A stretch of 64,000 nucleotides of DNA from Alloascoidea africana (lineage: Eukaryota > Ascomycota > Alloascoideomycetes > Alloascoideales > Alloascoideaceae), in assembly GCA_030581615.1 (NCBI GenBank), contig JAKTTT010000034.1, positions 124,001 to 188,000 on the forward strand, read 5' to 3'. The position numbers and the translations under genes were made by a program. The notes under the pieces are model-generated. The model did no database searches. It was not told where the DNA came from and saw nothing but the letters and a program-made list of their open reading frames with translations. Shown in pieces: positions 52,457 to 64,000 of the stretch; positions within the stretch are counted from its first letter, which is position 1, and every line of letters begins with the position of its first letter.

Positions 52457-55400
52457 TTAGTCCAAAGCCTTTAGCAATTTCAAAGACGCAGTAGCTATTC
52501 TGCGGCCCTCCAACACACTGACCACCTTTTCGGTGTCATCCTCCAACGAAAGCCAGGATGGGGGCTCGTGGTCAGGCAATGCAGAGATCCATTCCTCATA
52601 GCTTTCTTGAGAACGCGATTCGGGAGCTAACAACACCGATCCAGGACCCCCATGTCGATCTGTGATCGGATTCCGGATCAAATTAAAGTCAACGTCAAAC
52701 GCAGATGAGTTAAACACAGATTTGACCAAGATTTGCAAAACTTCAAAATCTTGAGCCTCGTCAACTCGTCCTCCATACACAATCTCCCCGATTAAAGTTT
52801 GCAATGCTTTCCAAGGAATAGACTCTGGGGGAATGTTCGTCCGGGTCTTGGCAACCTCTTCCAAACATCTATCAATTACGGAAACCGCAACTTCAAAATC
52901 TGTATCATTGAACTCGTGGGCTTTGGTCCAACCAATCGGCACAAAATGAAGCCGTTCCCGAATGATTCCATGTAACCAGGAAAGTAAGAAATACAAATGC
53001 TTTCTTTCAACTGGATTTTGTCTAAACTTTTCAGCTTTTATCGCTTTAAGTCCTTCCAATACACTGGCACGAATTCCTGGTGTGTTTTCATATACCAAGA
53101 CTCGTGAAGAGCGTAGTAGTGTGCTCGGTATATTTGACCCAATGTCAGCCGTCAAAAATAATCTGAAATTGTTATGGGGGAAAAGCGTAAACATTTGCTT
53201 CTCCAGATAATCCAGCCATTGTGGAGACATTTGGATGTTTTGAATAAGCAACCAATTGCCCTCTTTTGATACTTTTTGTAGTGCTTTATCCGCAGCCTCT
53301 GTTCCTTCTTGTGAACCCATCGATACAATTGCCAGCTTCAAGCCTTTCCTATTGGCAAGACCCTCAACTTTAAAACTTGCGTCGTATCCTGCTGGAGAAG
53401 CAAGAATCGTAGGCATCGAAGGTCCAACCTGGTCCTTGATAATATCTTCAAGATCATATTTTGCATTATGGATGGTGTATTTGTCTAACAACGCATCACA
53501 TAATATGGGGATCGTATCGATAAGAGCTTCAGGAGATTTGCTAATGTTCTCAATCACCTTAACAACAGGAAGCAAACTGTCAACAACATCTCCTGAATAT
53601 TCTTTTCTGAATACATCTTCCGAATTAAGCTCGGCCAGGTCATCGTCATAACTCTCCTGGCTAAACACTCCCAGAGCTTTGGAAAAAGCCGATGAAAACT
53701 CGGAGCCAGATTGAAACTCATGAAACAGATAGAACAGCCCTAGAGCTAACAGCAAACGGTCTCGATGAAGCATCGATAAAGAAGCCCTGGAGTAAATTTC
53801 CCGATAAACCCCATTGATCAACGTACTAACACGAGTATTGTCATCTTCCGCAGAATGTGGCCACCCAATAACTGTATCAAAGATGCTGATAAAGTACTCG
53901 AGAGAAAATTGATACACCTTGTTGAACTTTTTGAGCGCATCTAACAGTGCAAAAGCAGAAGTGCAATTCAGCGCCAATGGGCGGTAAACATCCAGGATCG
54001 TATTAACTTGATCCATAATCACGCTTACCTCGCCCATCTTCTTTTCAATCTCTTGAGCGTCAACCTTGAGCTTTTCTAGTGTGGTTATCAAAACGTCATT
54101 ATCGAGAATGTTGCCCTCGGAATCGCTCAAAAGTTTTAAAAGTTTATCCTCCAACTGTCGAAGATGTACTCTATATTCTCCTTGCAGCTTGATCACATCC
54201 TTTCTTTGCTTCTCTATTTCGGGTTTCTCGTTCAACAACACCTTGTGGAGTATCTGCGTCTCCAATGTGCTCTTTGTAACTGTAAAGTTCACAACTGTTG
54301 TTCTACTCGAAACGTGCGACGCAATACGTATTGTGGGGTCTTTTGCCAACATGTAGAGCTTAAAGTTTTGAGAGTAGTCAATTTCTTGCTTGCCCAAACG
54401 CACCAAAACACGTCCCCCAGATCTCTGGAACTCTTTAGCCAAAACCCTACTGATTATTGGGTCCAAGTGCTCAGCATCCTGAATAATGATTGTGCTTCCA
54501 AATCGCAAAGCGTTTTCCAATTGCTTTGCAAAGCTGTCATCCAAAAAGCTCGTAATGATCAATTTCTGATTATTATTCAGATTCGATATCACGTCCAAAA
54601 TCTTGCCTGTTGGGTCGATAATGAATGGATACTTGGAACATTTTTCAAGCATGATGACATTCTCAATAAACAGTTCGTCATTTGGAAGACCGTTTTCTTG
54701 CCACATTAGCCGTTCTTCAGCGGTTGACAATGAATCCACAACACGAGAATCCTCGTTGAAAGCGATCTTTGAATTTCTCAAATATCCTTTCCATATTTTA
54801 ACGAGCTGATTCCTTACCGACTGATCGTAATATCCACAATACGTGATGAAAGCTGCAGACAGAAGGGAATCGCCTGCAAGGAAATCTCGTTTCTGATCAA
54901 ACTCCTTGATGCTTTCTGCCCAACGCTTTCTTTCGCCTGCTAGATTGTCCATCAGCTGCATACTTCTCCCCACTTTGCTCTCAACAGTGCTCATTTCGTT
55001 TTTAATCTTTTCAGTCTCGCTAATTAAAACCCCATAGTCGTCTTTATATTTTTCAATGCTCTCCTGTAATTCCAAAATCATCTCTTGAATCGCAATAAGC
55101 TTTGCCTTTGTTTGCTTCGTATCGTCTTCAAGCGAGTCTACCTCGTCTCGTAAAGGCTGAACGCGTTCGAGAATCGATGCATATGCAATCTGTGCTTTTA
55201 CCCATTGCACCAGAGGTCCACAAGCCTTGCTTGCTCGGTTTGCGGACTCGTAATTATACTGTGGATTTGAAAGATAGTCTCGTTCCATCCTTGCACGAAT
55301 TTGTGGAGTCAACTGGACGTCATTATCAAAGTTAACAATGCTGGGGATGAAATCTTCGCGACGCAATATAGACAAGACGTCTCTCCATGTTGAGGCTTTA

Positions 55401-58400
55401 TGCCCCAGTATAGTACACACAGATTCTAAAGCCAGCTTGACCGCATCAGGAGGATTACCCATAGATCTTAACTCTGTTAAATGCAGCTTTTTGATGTTTT
55501 TGACTCCTCTTTGAGCCTCAATCACAGCTGGCTCAACCTGTGCCAATTCGCCCAGGGCATCCGCTCTCCGAGTAGATATGATCTCTTCCTGTTCCTTTAG
55601 TGCGATCTGAATCTGGATAGACGCTTCCTGCTTACGCTCAGCCTCATTCTGATCTGTAATCATTTGTCTCAGCATTTCTTTCGCCTGTTGGTTTTTCACC
55701 TCAAGCTCCTCCTTCTTGACGGCTAAACTCGTTCTAAGTGTTTTCACCTTGAGAACAGTGTCACGCAGCTTATCTAAACCAACGTTCACATGACGCTGAT
55801 GTTCTTGCAACTCGGCTTCTTGCGAAAGATAGATAGAAATAAAACTCTTGATAAACTCAAGGAAGTAGCCAGGGCTTTCTCTCATGACATTGCTCTCCTT
55901 CGACTTCATACTCAAAACCTTGACAGATCTGTGAATGAAAACAGCAGCATTGACAGTCGCATCTCTATAGGTGAAGACTTGATAAGCGGATAGTGGCGAG
56001 AGTGTTGGTGGCACCATATATCCAGCCACGTCAATAGGTACTCTATTCACCTTTTCTGCAGCAACCTGGAATAACGAATTGTTAGACCAAGTGCCCATCC
56101 AATTCAAAACGCATCTATTGAATAGCGCAGGCGAGGAGATGATTTGAGGAGCAGAACTACTCTGAGGATCATCCATAGTAAAGACAACGTGAATGTTTTC
56201 CACAATCTGTTGTGTAAACCATTTATAAAGCTCCTCTTGGGATTCCAATAGAAGACCTTGAGCTTGGGCCTCATCTTTGCAAGAGTTAATCAAGGCAGTA
56301 TACTCGTCTCCTTCAAACAAGCCAGGGATTTCGGCATTGGCAAGAAGTGTGTTCATCCTTTCAATGAAAGAGGTTTCCAAAACACTTGACTCATCGATTA
56401 TGAAACAAATTTTTTCTCCACTGACGCCAGCTCGACGAAGGATATCTCGAAGCGAATTGTCAAAATCTTGAGTGGTATACTTTTTATGAACATTTAATTG
56501 AACCGTTTTTAAACCGTTCATCCATGCCACAAATCTCGCTAGTGTAGTTTTTCCTGAACTGCTAGCACCAATTAGAATCATATGTCCCTGAGGTTGGCGT
56601 AGTACACGGTCTATTCGTAAAACATGGTCAAGCGCATCATCAAATAGCGTCAATGACACTTCAAGTTCTTCTTCAGAAAACACACGTAGACGTTCTCGAA
56701 CAAACACCCTCAGTTCTTCCTGCTCCACCGGAACATAGTAATTGCTTGTCCAATCTGAGTACAAGATAGGACGCCTCAGAGCTTCTGTCCTCTCAATATT
56801 GGGGAAATTTTCTAGTGCAATTTCATCCACCAAGTTAGAGGTCCACATTTTCTCGTCCTCTTTAACCAGTCTATCATAGAACAATCGCAGCGCTTCATGT
56901 GCCCACAAACGAATCAAGTACTCTAGTGAAAGGTCTTCTTGAGGTCGAATAGCTTCATATATAGCCTTTACCCATCTTGTCAGTTCACGAGGACTGTAAA
57001 TATAATGAGGTCGAATACTGGGAGTAAACTTTTCCCTAGAGCGCATATAAAACTGAACCATAGCATTTGTCAAAGCTGACGCATACCCTCTCAACTTTGG
57101 AATACATTTCAAAATTGAAGAGTTGAAAGTCTCGTAGATTTGGCGGAGTGAAGCTTCACCTGGATAATCCACCATTATAAGAGACGTATGTCGCAAAAAT
57201 CTCAAACTGAGAGGTGTTCTTCCTGCATCTGTTGGAGGATTACATGCCCCAACGATTTGAATTCTCGATAGGCTTATCCACTGTTTATCTTTGGACCTCC
57301 AAAATCCTTGTTGCTCAATCAATTGCCTCAAAAACGAAATAACCTTCTGGGTTCCATACTTGTCGGGGGCTGGAAGATTAATTTCATCACAAAACAGGAC
57401 CAACCATTTTCCTATAAGATTAGGTGACAAAACTGTGCCATGAAGTGTTTTAGTGTACTTGCAGTACTGCTCAAGAGTCTTGACAATAGAATCTGGGGAC
57501 GTTGTTTTGGAAAAGTTAAGCCCAACAACTTCAAGAGTTGGCGATTTTCGAAGTGCTGCATACAATGTCATTGTTTTACCTGATCCAGGTGGTCCGCAGA
57601 GGATAGCTGGCTTATGGTCATTCAGGATGCCGTAGATCAAATCTTCATGGCGGACAGTATCCAGAGTAGGAACGACAACGTCTGGTTGTGTGATTGCATG
57701 CGTCTCCAACTCCGTTTCAGGCACTCTGCCTATCCACGATTCCCAAGAAGCATCAGGGAGAGTTACGTCAAAATCAATAGCGCAGTCCTGTCCTGGGCTG
57801 AAATTAGTGAACTCTGTCAGAGAAAACAAATAATCGCTAAACTGTTTCCTTTCCACTAATGGACAATCTCCAGAAAGGGCCCATGTTAGTGACAAAATTA
57901 ATGATTTGACCACATAACTTTCGCTATTTTCCTCATACGCCGAAGAACCTGATTCGACAAAGTACTGAACAAACTTTCGACAGTGAACATCCAACATGGT
58001 AAAAAGCATTTCCAGACTATGAGAAGAATTGAATCCCATAACATGCTTTAACTTCTGAGCTTCTAACAAAATTGAATCCAGCAAATCGCTCGTCAAAACA
58101 TTCTCCAAAGCCAGAGCAAAAGTTCTTTGGAGTGTCATCGTGACTTGATTAGTAGAAGACAGCGACAAACCTTCTTCCAAATTTTCAAGCTGCGACTGTT
58201 TCAACTTTCCAATATAATGCGAAAGGTGCATAGAAGTGGTGACCAGTGTGCTTGGGAACCAAACCATACCACATCTACTGATAGTAGCAGGAGTAGCATA
58301 TTTCAAACTGTTAACTTCGAACAGCAGTCGAATATTTCCTGGGACAGAGAGTCGCTCACCGTTTGGCAAAGTAAGAACTCTGTTGTCATCGAGAACACTG

Positions 58401-61400
58401 TTGAGATTCTCTACCCATTCAGGATCCACATCGCCATCGAAAACAATCCAAATTCGCTTGTTCAGCTCGCCCCTAAGATTCTCTTTAACCTTTCTTAGAA
58501 TGCTGGTAAAAAGACCATCTGTCCAGTCTCTAGTAGTGCTGTCCAGCGTACCATAAAGTAGATCTTTAGACATAACTTTACAGTCAATGACGTGGTAAAT
58601 GCACTCTGTCTTTTCCGTGGTTTCTAAACACTTTAGCAATGATTTCCACACAGTCGTCTTTCCCGATCCTGATTCTCCAACAAGCATTATTCCATGGTGT
58701 ACAAGCTGTAGCTGGTACAACTGAATGGCTTTCGTAGTCCAGCTTTCATTAGCAATATAGCTGGACTCATCAGCAACAGAAGATAGAACTGCAAGATCCA
58801 GAGATTCATCTGCGATATAGTCAATACCTTGAAAGAATTCAGCCTCTGTTTCTTTCATGATTGCTACATCTTCTTCTATCAACTTAGCCGCGATAGTCTC
58901 TCTTATACTTTGAAGAATAGTTCTAGACTCTTCCTCGATTGTGTCATGCCTTTCCTCGTTGCCCAGCTTCTTTCGCTTCAAGGTGCCACAGGCCATTAGC
59001 ACACTCTTGAGTGCTCTCAGACCGAAGTCATAATGTGACTGTTTAGACATGCGTTTCTCCAATTCTGAAAAAAATGGAGAAAGCTTCGAGGACAATAGGT
59101 CTGCATTGACAAAACCTTGAGTGTATAGGATAACCTCGGCAATGACCTTTTGATCCGGAGTTTTCATTGAAAAGCTTCTGAACAGTTTCTTCAAATTCTC
59201 TGGTAGAGATGATCTGCCTGCATACCCTGGATTCATTGTAACAAAGACCCCTGTGTCCTTGTTAACTTTGATGTTGCGGCCTGCAAGCTCGATTTCATCA
59301 CGAGCTCCACCGATGTTCAACTCGATCAGCTCTATTTGAGATGACACAGCACTCAAAATATTCTCATTAAGACGGTTGAACTCATCGAAACAACCCCAAG
59401 CACCAACTTCGCAAATACCCATAAGAATACGACACATTGCCTGATAGTCAAATGACTCATCGCAACAAAACACGAGAACGTGTTTTCCTAGATTCTGCCC
59501 CAGAGCCTTGACCGACTCTGTTTTACCTGTTCCAGCTGGTCCAAAGGGTGAGCCACCCATTTTTTGGCTTAGCGCTTGTGTCATAGCTAGGAAACATTTG
59601 TCAATAAGAGGAGTGTATACCAGTTTGTCGGGAACTCCGAGATACTCAAATCCATAGGTAAACTCAGCACCTGCTTGAAGTACTTTAAGACGGCTCAAGG
59701 GATCCGCATTACTATCATACTGGTACCGCATGTTAACAGTCCATTCAAAGGCTTGTTTAGACAGAACATTTTCTTCCAAGAGCTTGCTCGCAATGCTTTT
59801 CTGATGGATCCATTCCACAACAAGACCTTCATATTTTTTACGATCTAATGCCGAGAGGATCTGTAGGACTGCGCCCGCTGCAATTCCAAGTAGCTGGTCA
59901 AACTTTGCAACTAATGTTTGTAGTGCATCTTTTGCGGAGTTACTATCCAAAGCAGCTTCAACTTTGCGGGTCCAAGAAATTTGAGAAGAAAGAATCAAGA
60001 CTTGGCCGGGGTATTTTTTCAGCCATGACTCAAAGTCACTAGGATTAATGGAAACCTGATCAAAAATCGACAAAAACTCTTCCGATGCTGATCCCAACAA
60101 AATTGAAAGAGATGTTCTTGTTTGTGTCTCTAATAGACCAAGCCATTCATCTGGTTTATGATATCTAGCAACGGAGATGTAGGACAATAAGGAAACCTCT
60201 TCTCCCTCTTCAGAAAGAACTCCCTCAATAGTAGCGTCTTCTTTGTTAAACACTAGACCAGATATTCCTGCAAACATTTTTTTCAGGTGCTTCTCAGCTC
60301 GGCGAATATCTTTGGAGTTGCCAATGATTTCTAAAAGATCCTCGTTTCCAACAAAATAAAACCTTGGGAAAGCCTGTCTCTGCTTCTCCAGGTAGTCACC
60401 TAAAGCTTTTTGAATCTTCATAAGTATGTCAAGCATCCTTTCCATTGAAGCTTGGACATCAGGAATGTTCAAAACCTCCAAAACATATGGAGTTTTATAA
60501 ACTCTCTTCAGAATCATGAAAAATTCAGCACTGATATTTTGGAAACGAGACGATTCAACAGGGAGCAACCTTTTGATATCGGCATTGTCGCCAAAGACTC
60601 CTTCTAGATGAACCCACTGTTTCTGAACGTCAATCCAAGAGTCAAATAACCTGTACACTTTATTCAAGCGTTCTTCCCATTTTCGGATTTCCTCCTCAAA
60701 TAGTTTGAAGTAGGCAGAATGGTTCATTGCCGTCAAAGAGTTCAAATCATCACTACATTGTTGAAATAGTACATCCCATCCTTTTATCAGGCGGCATTTG
60801 TTCCCGTAACTAAACAACTCAAGGGCAAAAGAGGACCATACTTTCTGAATTTGGGAGAGAGACTCTTCCAACGCTTGTTCGCCGGCAGCAGCTGACACCA
60901 CCTGCTTCACAATATGTTCATTTCGCAGCAAGTTGATATCCCAAATGCTACCTAAAGTGATGTTTTCAAACATTGGGGGATTCAAAACGCCGGTATCCTT
61001 AAAAAGTTGCTGCCAATGCCTTTCTTTGATTGCATCCGATTTCAAACTAGACAATAGCGCTACTGATTTTAACAAATCCTTCAGAACTTTGTAGACATGT
61101 TCAAAAGCCGAGTACTGTCTCACTCTCGTTGGAAGAGAGCGACAAGACGTTAGCAGATTATCAATATCTGATCGTAAATTTCGCGGGACCACGATTTTCC
61201 AAGGCTTCTGGCGTAGCTCGTTTATGGATTCCCAAAGCTTATCCAGATACGTCCAAACAGACTTCAAATCGTTCAGTTCGCTTGTCATATCATCCAAAGA
61301 TTCCTTTATGGATATGGGAAGGATCAATCCCTGTGTTGCTTTTATTACTACCTGCTTTTCATGTTCAATCTTCGCAGTCGCAATTTCAAAATCCTTTAGC

Positions 61401-64000
61401 ACAGCAAGAGCCACTGATGGTTTAAGAGAACCGGATACTGGTTTTTTGTTTGACCACGAGCTCTTGAGGTTCATAATACTAGAATCAATCTTTATTATCT
61501 CCTCTTCGATGCGCTTGGAAATAACATCCATTTGGCTTTCAATGATAGAAAGCTTCTTGGAAACAAGTTCATTAACAGTAGCATAATCACTATCAACCTG
61601 GTCAGCATGGACCCAATCACTGGGATATCTAAACCTGTGCCTGGATAAAGTGTTTTGGCCGTGCTTGAAGTTCACAACTTTTTCATCCCACACTGGAAGC
61701 ATGCCCTTAAACTTGTAAACAATAGATATCATCTCAACAGTTTTAATAGTGGAATTGTGATCAATCACAGCTTTCTCCAGTTCTCCTCTTGCCAATAGCA
61801 GTTCAGAGTCTGTTTCTTTTATTGCATCTCCAATTAGCTCTGAAAACTTGAGGATGATGTCCCGCTGCCAAACGTCATACTTGGCATTAACTCGAGATTG
61901 GACCTGTTCATAGTTGATCATAAGCGGTCCAAAAGATTTTGAGGTATCAATAGTGTCAAAGGTCAATCGAGCTTTTCGAATCTCTTGTAAGACTTGCAAC
62001 CATTTGTTTATGTCCTTTCCCAGGTACTCAACAATAGTAGATATTTGCAGATCCCAAAGGGATTGAAATTGATACCATTCACCTAGATAGCTCTCGGTTC
62101 TTGAGAAGCAAGATTCAATGATTTCGGTTGCTTGGTATATCTGCTCAGCCAGAATTTCTGTTATTTCTAAGTAGCTATCAACTTTGCTGTTCTTGTTCAT
62201 CTTAATATCAAATTTAGTGTAATCAATCTTTTTCTGAGTTCTAGTTATATTCACATTTTTCTGAAAGCTAAGCATCCATTGAACTTTTGCATCTTCCAGT
62301 GGAGGAGAAACTGAGACTGTTTGATCGCGTATGTTCAGCTCATGTTTGGAAACTAGGTTGAAATCATCCGTCCAGATTTTTATAGTCTCAACTCGCTGAA
62401 AATCTTCAAGCCAATGATTTATAGACTTGGCTGTTCGCTCTACTAAAATATCTTGAATGTTGTTGTTCAAGAACTGAACAAAATACTTGATCTCGGAATG
62501 CCCTTCAAGGATGAGACCGTCAATTATTGCTTGTATATTGTTAATTATAGTTGAAAATTTGTCAAACAAATATTCGCATTCAGTTAACTCTTTAAAATGT
62601 ACATCAATCTTTTTCTGTGTTTCTTTCAAGCTGTTGACCGTTTTAAAAAATGCATATATTGACAACTCGAGATTTTGAATCAACTGAACGTCTTGATTCT
62701 CAAGTAAACTGGTCAAGCTTCCTTGAGGCAAGGCCTTTAGGTCATGAGCTCTTGCGAGCAGCTCCCATTTCGTAAACAACGCTTTATCAAGCAGTTGCAA
62801 AACTTTGTTATGGGCAGAAAATGACAGCACTTTACTCATTCCCAAGCTAGGTACAAGGCCAAAGGATTGGGATAAAACGTCCACAGAGTCTGTGAGACTA
62901 ACCGCTTGGGGGTATACTTTTCTCGCAATTCTTGCAGCACTTATTATAGCATGGGGAACCTTGTACTCTAGCCAACAAAGATTTCTCACTTCCTTAAAAA
63001 GAACCATAATGTTGGTATTGAAGTTCACATTTAATTGAAAATTACCCGTTTCGTTATTCTTGGTAATCTTAAATATCAAGCCTTCAACTCGGTAACTTTT
63101 CTTATTAACCTCTGAGAGCCACTGTTCGTAAATTGGCTGAGCGTTAAGCTTTCCCATGAATATCATACTTTCCGAGAATAGTTTCTGACCATCAGCATAT
63201 TGTTCCCAGCCTTTCCCTAGAACCATTTCCACTCGCCTTAGCAAAAGCTTTAAACGGCTTTCGATCTGCCTAACCCAAATGATGGTTGAGGACACTGGAG
63301 GAAGGTCGCGTAGTTTTGCCATGTCTCTAGACTCTGCTTGGTGTTGAAAGTGCTCTTGTAGCTTAACTATATCTCTTTTCACGCTATCTAGCAATCTTGA
63401 CTGGTACTCCTGAATTGCATTTCGAATGGATGGCTGGGCTAAGAGAGCATTGAACTTTGAAAACACAAAGAACATTTCGTTTGCTGATCGCCCTTTAGAC
63501 AAAACTTCACGAAGCATAGAAGTTATCATGTTTTCAGCCTTGGCAGCGCGTTCATTGTAGGCCTTTTCAATCTTATCCCATCTCCTTGTTCCGTCTATTG
63601 AAAACTGTTAGCATATGAATAACCCAGGGCTATATCTCCTTATCTTACCTTCAGATGTATCGGTAACATCAACTTCTTTGACCAGCTCAAAAGCAGCATT
63701 CATTTCTTTAATCGGATCAAAATCATCAGATGTTGACGATTTGAAAATATCAGTGACATCCGAGTTCACTACATTTTTTAAAGCATTAAGAAGTTTCTCA
63801 TGGCGGCCTCTAAAAGCAGCGATATACTCCAATCGCTCCTTAGTTTGAATATGCCGTGAAGTAATCCTGATATACATAAACTTTTCATTTCGCTTTCTCA
63901 AAACTTCTCTTGCCAGGTTTATGAATTCTTTTATTTGGCGATCCCACATCTGGAAGACCGCTTGAACTTCACTTATCGTGCCTTCAAATTCGGCGTATTG
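52457..64000 (-). CDS. DYN1: Cytoplasmic dynein heavy chain Dyn1 (N-terminus beyond the window), one intron seen
   Basis: Partial at the right edge. Exon 52457-63594 is joined to an upstream exon (63649 to beyond 64000) across a 54-nt intron with GTAAGA donor, TGCTAAC branch site and CAATAG acceptor. More than 3,820 residues are visible. After the tail and linker come AAA1 (GPAGTGKTESVKALG, with CFDEFNRL), AAA2 (GESGSGKTTVWKSL), AAA3 (GPPGSGKTMTLYAAL) and AAA4 (GASSSGKTTLARFVAW), near residues 1330, 1616, 1980 and 2322 of the large exon. The long antiparallel coiled-coil stalk with the microtubule-binding tip covers about 2560-2870, then AAA5, AAA6 and the C-terminal region. Dyn1 is the minus-end motor that pulls the spindle into the bud neck with dynactin, Pac1 and Num1. 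All four visible P-loops are intact, so the motor looks functional. Confidence 0.96.

Noticed and set aside
1-64000. CRISPR arrays, bacterial operons, rDNA, insertion sequences
   Set aside because: No regularly spaced repeats, no rRNA motifs and no transposase-like frames. The gene content and introns are plainly those of a yeast nuclear chromosome.

Overview
The window looks like nuclear chromosomal DNA from a budding yeast (Saccharomycotina). Most genes are single, closely packed units with orthologues in bakers' yeast: SEH1, SEC15, a YBP1/YBP2 homologue, HPC2, a PKP-type kinase, PRB1, EDE1, YTP1, SEC12, ATG15 and DYN1. At least six genes have short introns (54-100 nt), mostly near the 5' end, with GTGAGT/GTAAGT/GTATGT-like donors and a TGCTAAC/CTAAC/TACTGAC-like branch site close to the acceptor. 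SEC12 alone appears to have four. That intron density, and a tRNA that reads as Arg(UCG), point to an early-diverging lineage rather than the Saccharomyces group. A CTG codon encodes the invariant leucine of the EDE1 UBA domain, so CUG is probably read as leucine. The species cannot be named from the sequence alone.

Layout. 0.7-5.0 kb: a four-helix, probably mitochondrial, membrane protein, an MFS sugar-porter-like protein and the nucleoporin SEH1. 5.8-18.3 kb: SEC15 (exocyst), a YBP1/YBP2 homologue, HPC2 (HIR histone chaperone complex), a mitochondrial pyruvate dehydrogenase kinase-like protein, PRB1 (vacuolar serine protease) and an unrecognised protein with a C-terminal membrane segment. 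18.5-22.7 kb: EDE1 (endocytosis scaffold).

22.7-34.6 kb is a gene desert of nearly 12 kb. It holds two intron-containing tRNA genes (Arg-UCG and Ser-CGA, both on the minus strand), one orphan reading frame of 141 codons, a decayed coding relic bounded by 19-bp direct repeats, and long AT-rich stretches with no supported gene. It is the structurally oddest part of the window; a regional centromere or a decayed insertion zone are the main hypotheses, and neither is proven.

34.6-64 kb: a secreted aspartyl protease, YTP1, SEC12, ATG15 (autophagic lipase), two large or basic disordered proteins that I do not recognise (one with long methionine/glycine-rich tracts), and the motor and tail-linker parts of the cytoplasmic dynein heavy chain DYN1, which runs off the right edge. 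Functionally the genes are a random housekeeping mix with no operon-like logic. Secretion (SEC15, SEC12), vacuolar degradation (PRB1, ATG15) and endocytosis (EDE1) are well represented. Several pairs share divergent promoters, including SEH1/SEC15, PKP-like/PRB1 and SEC12/ATG15.
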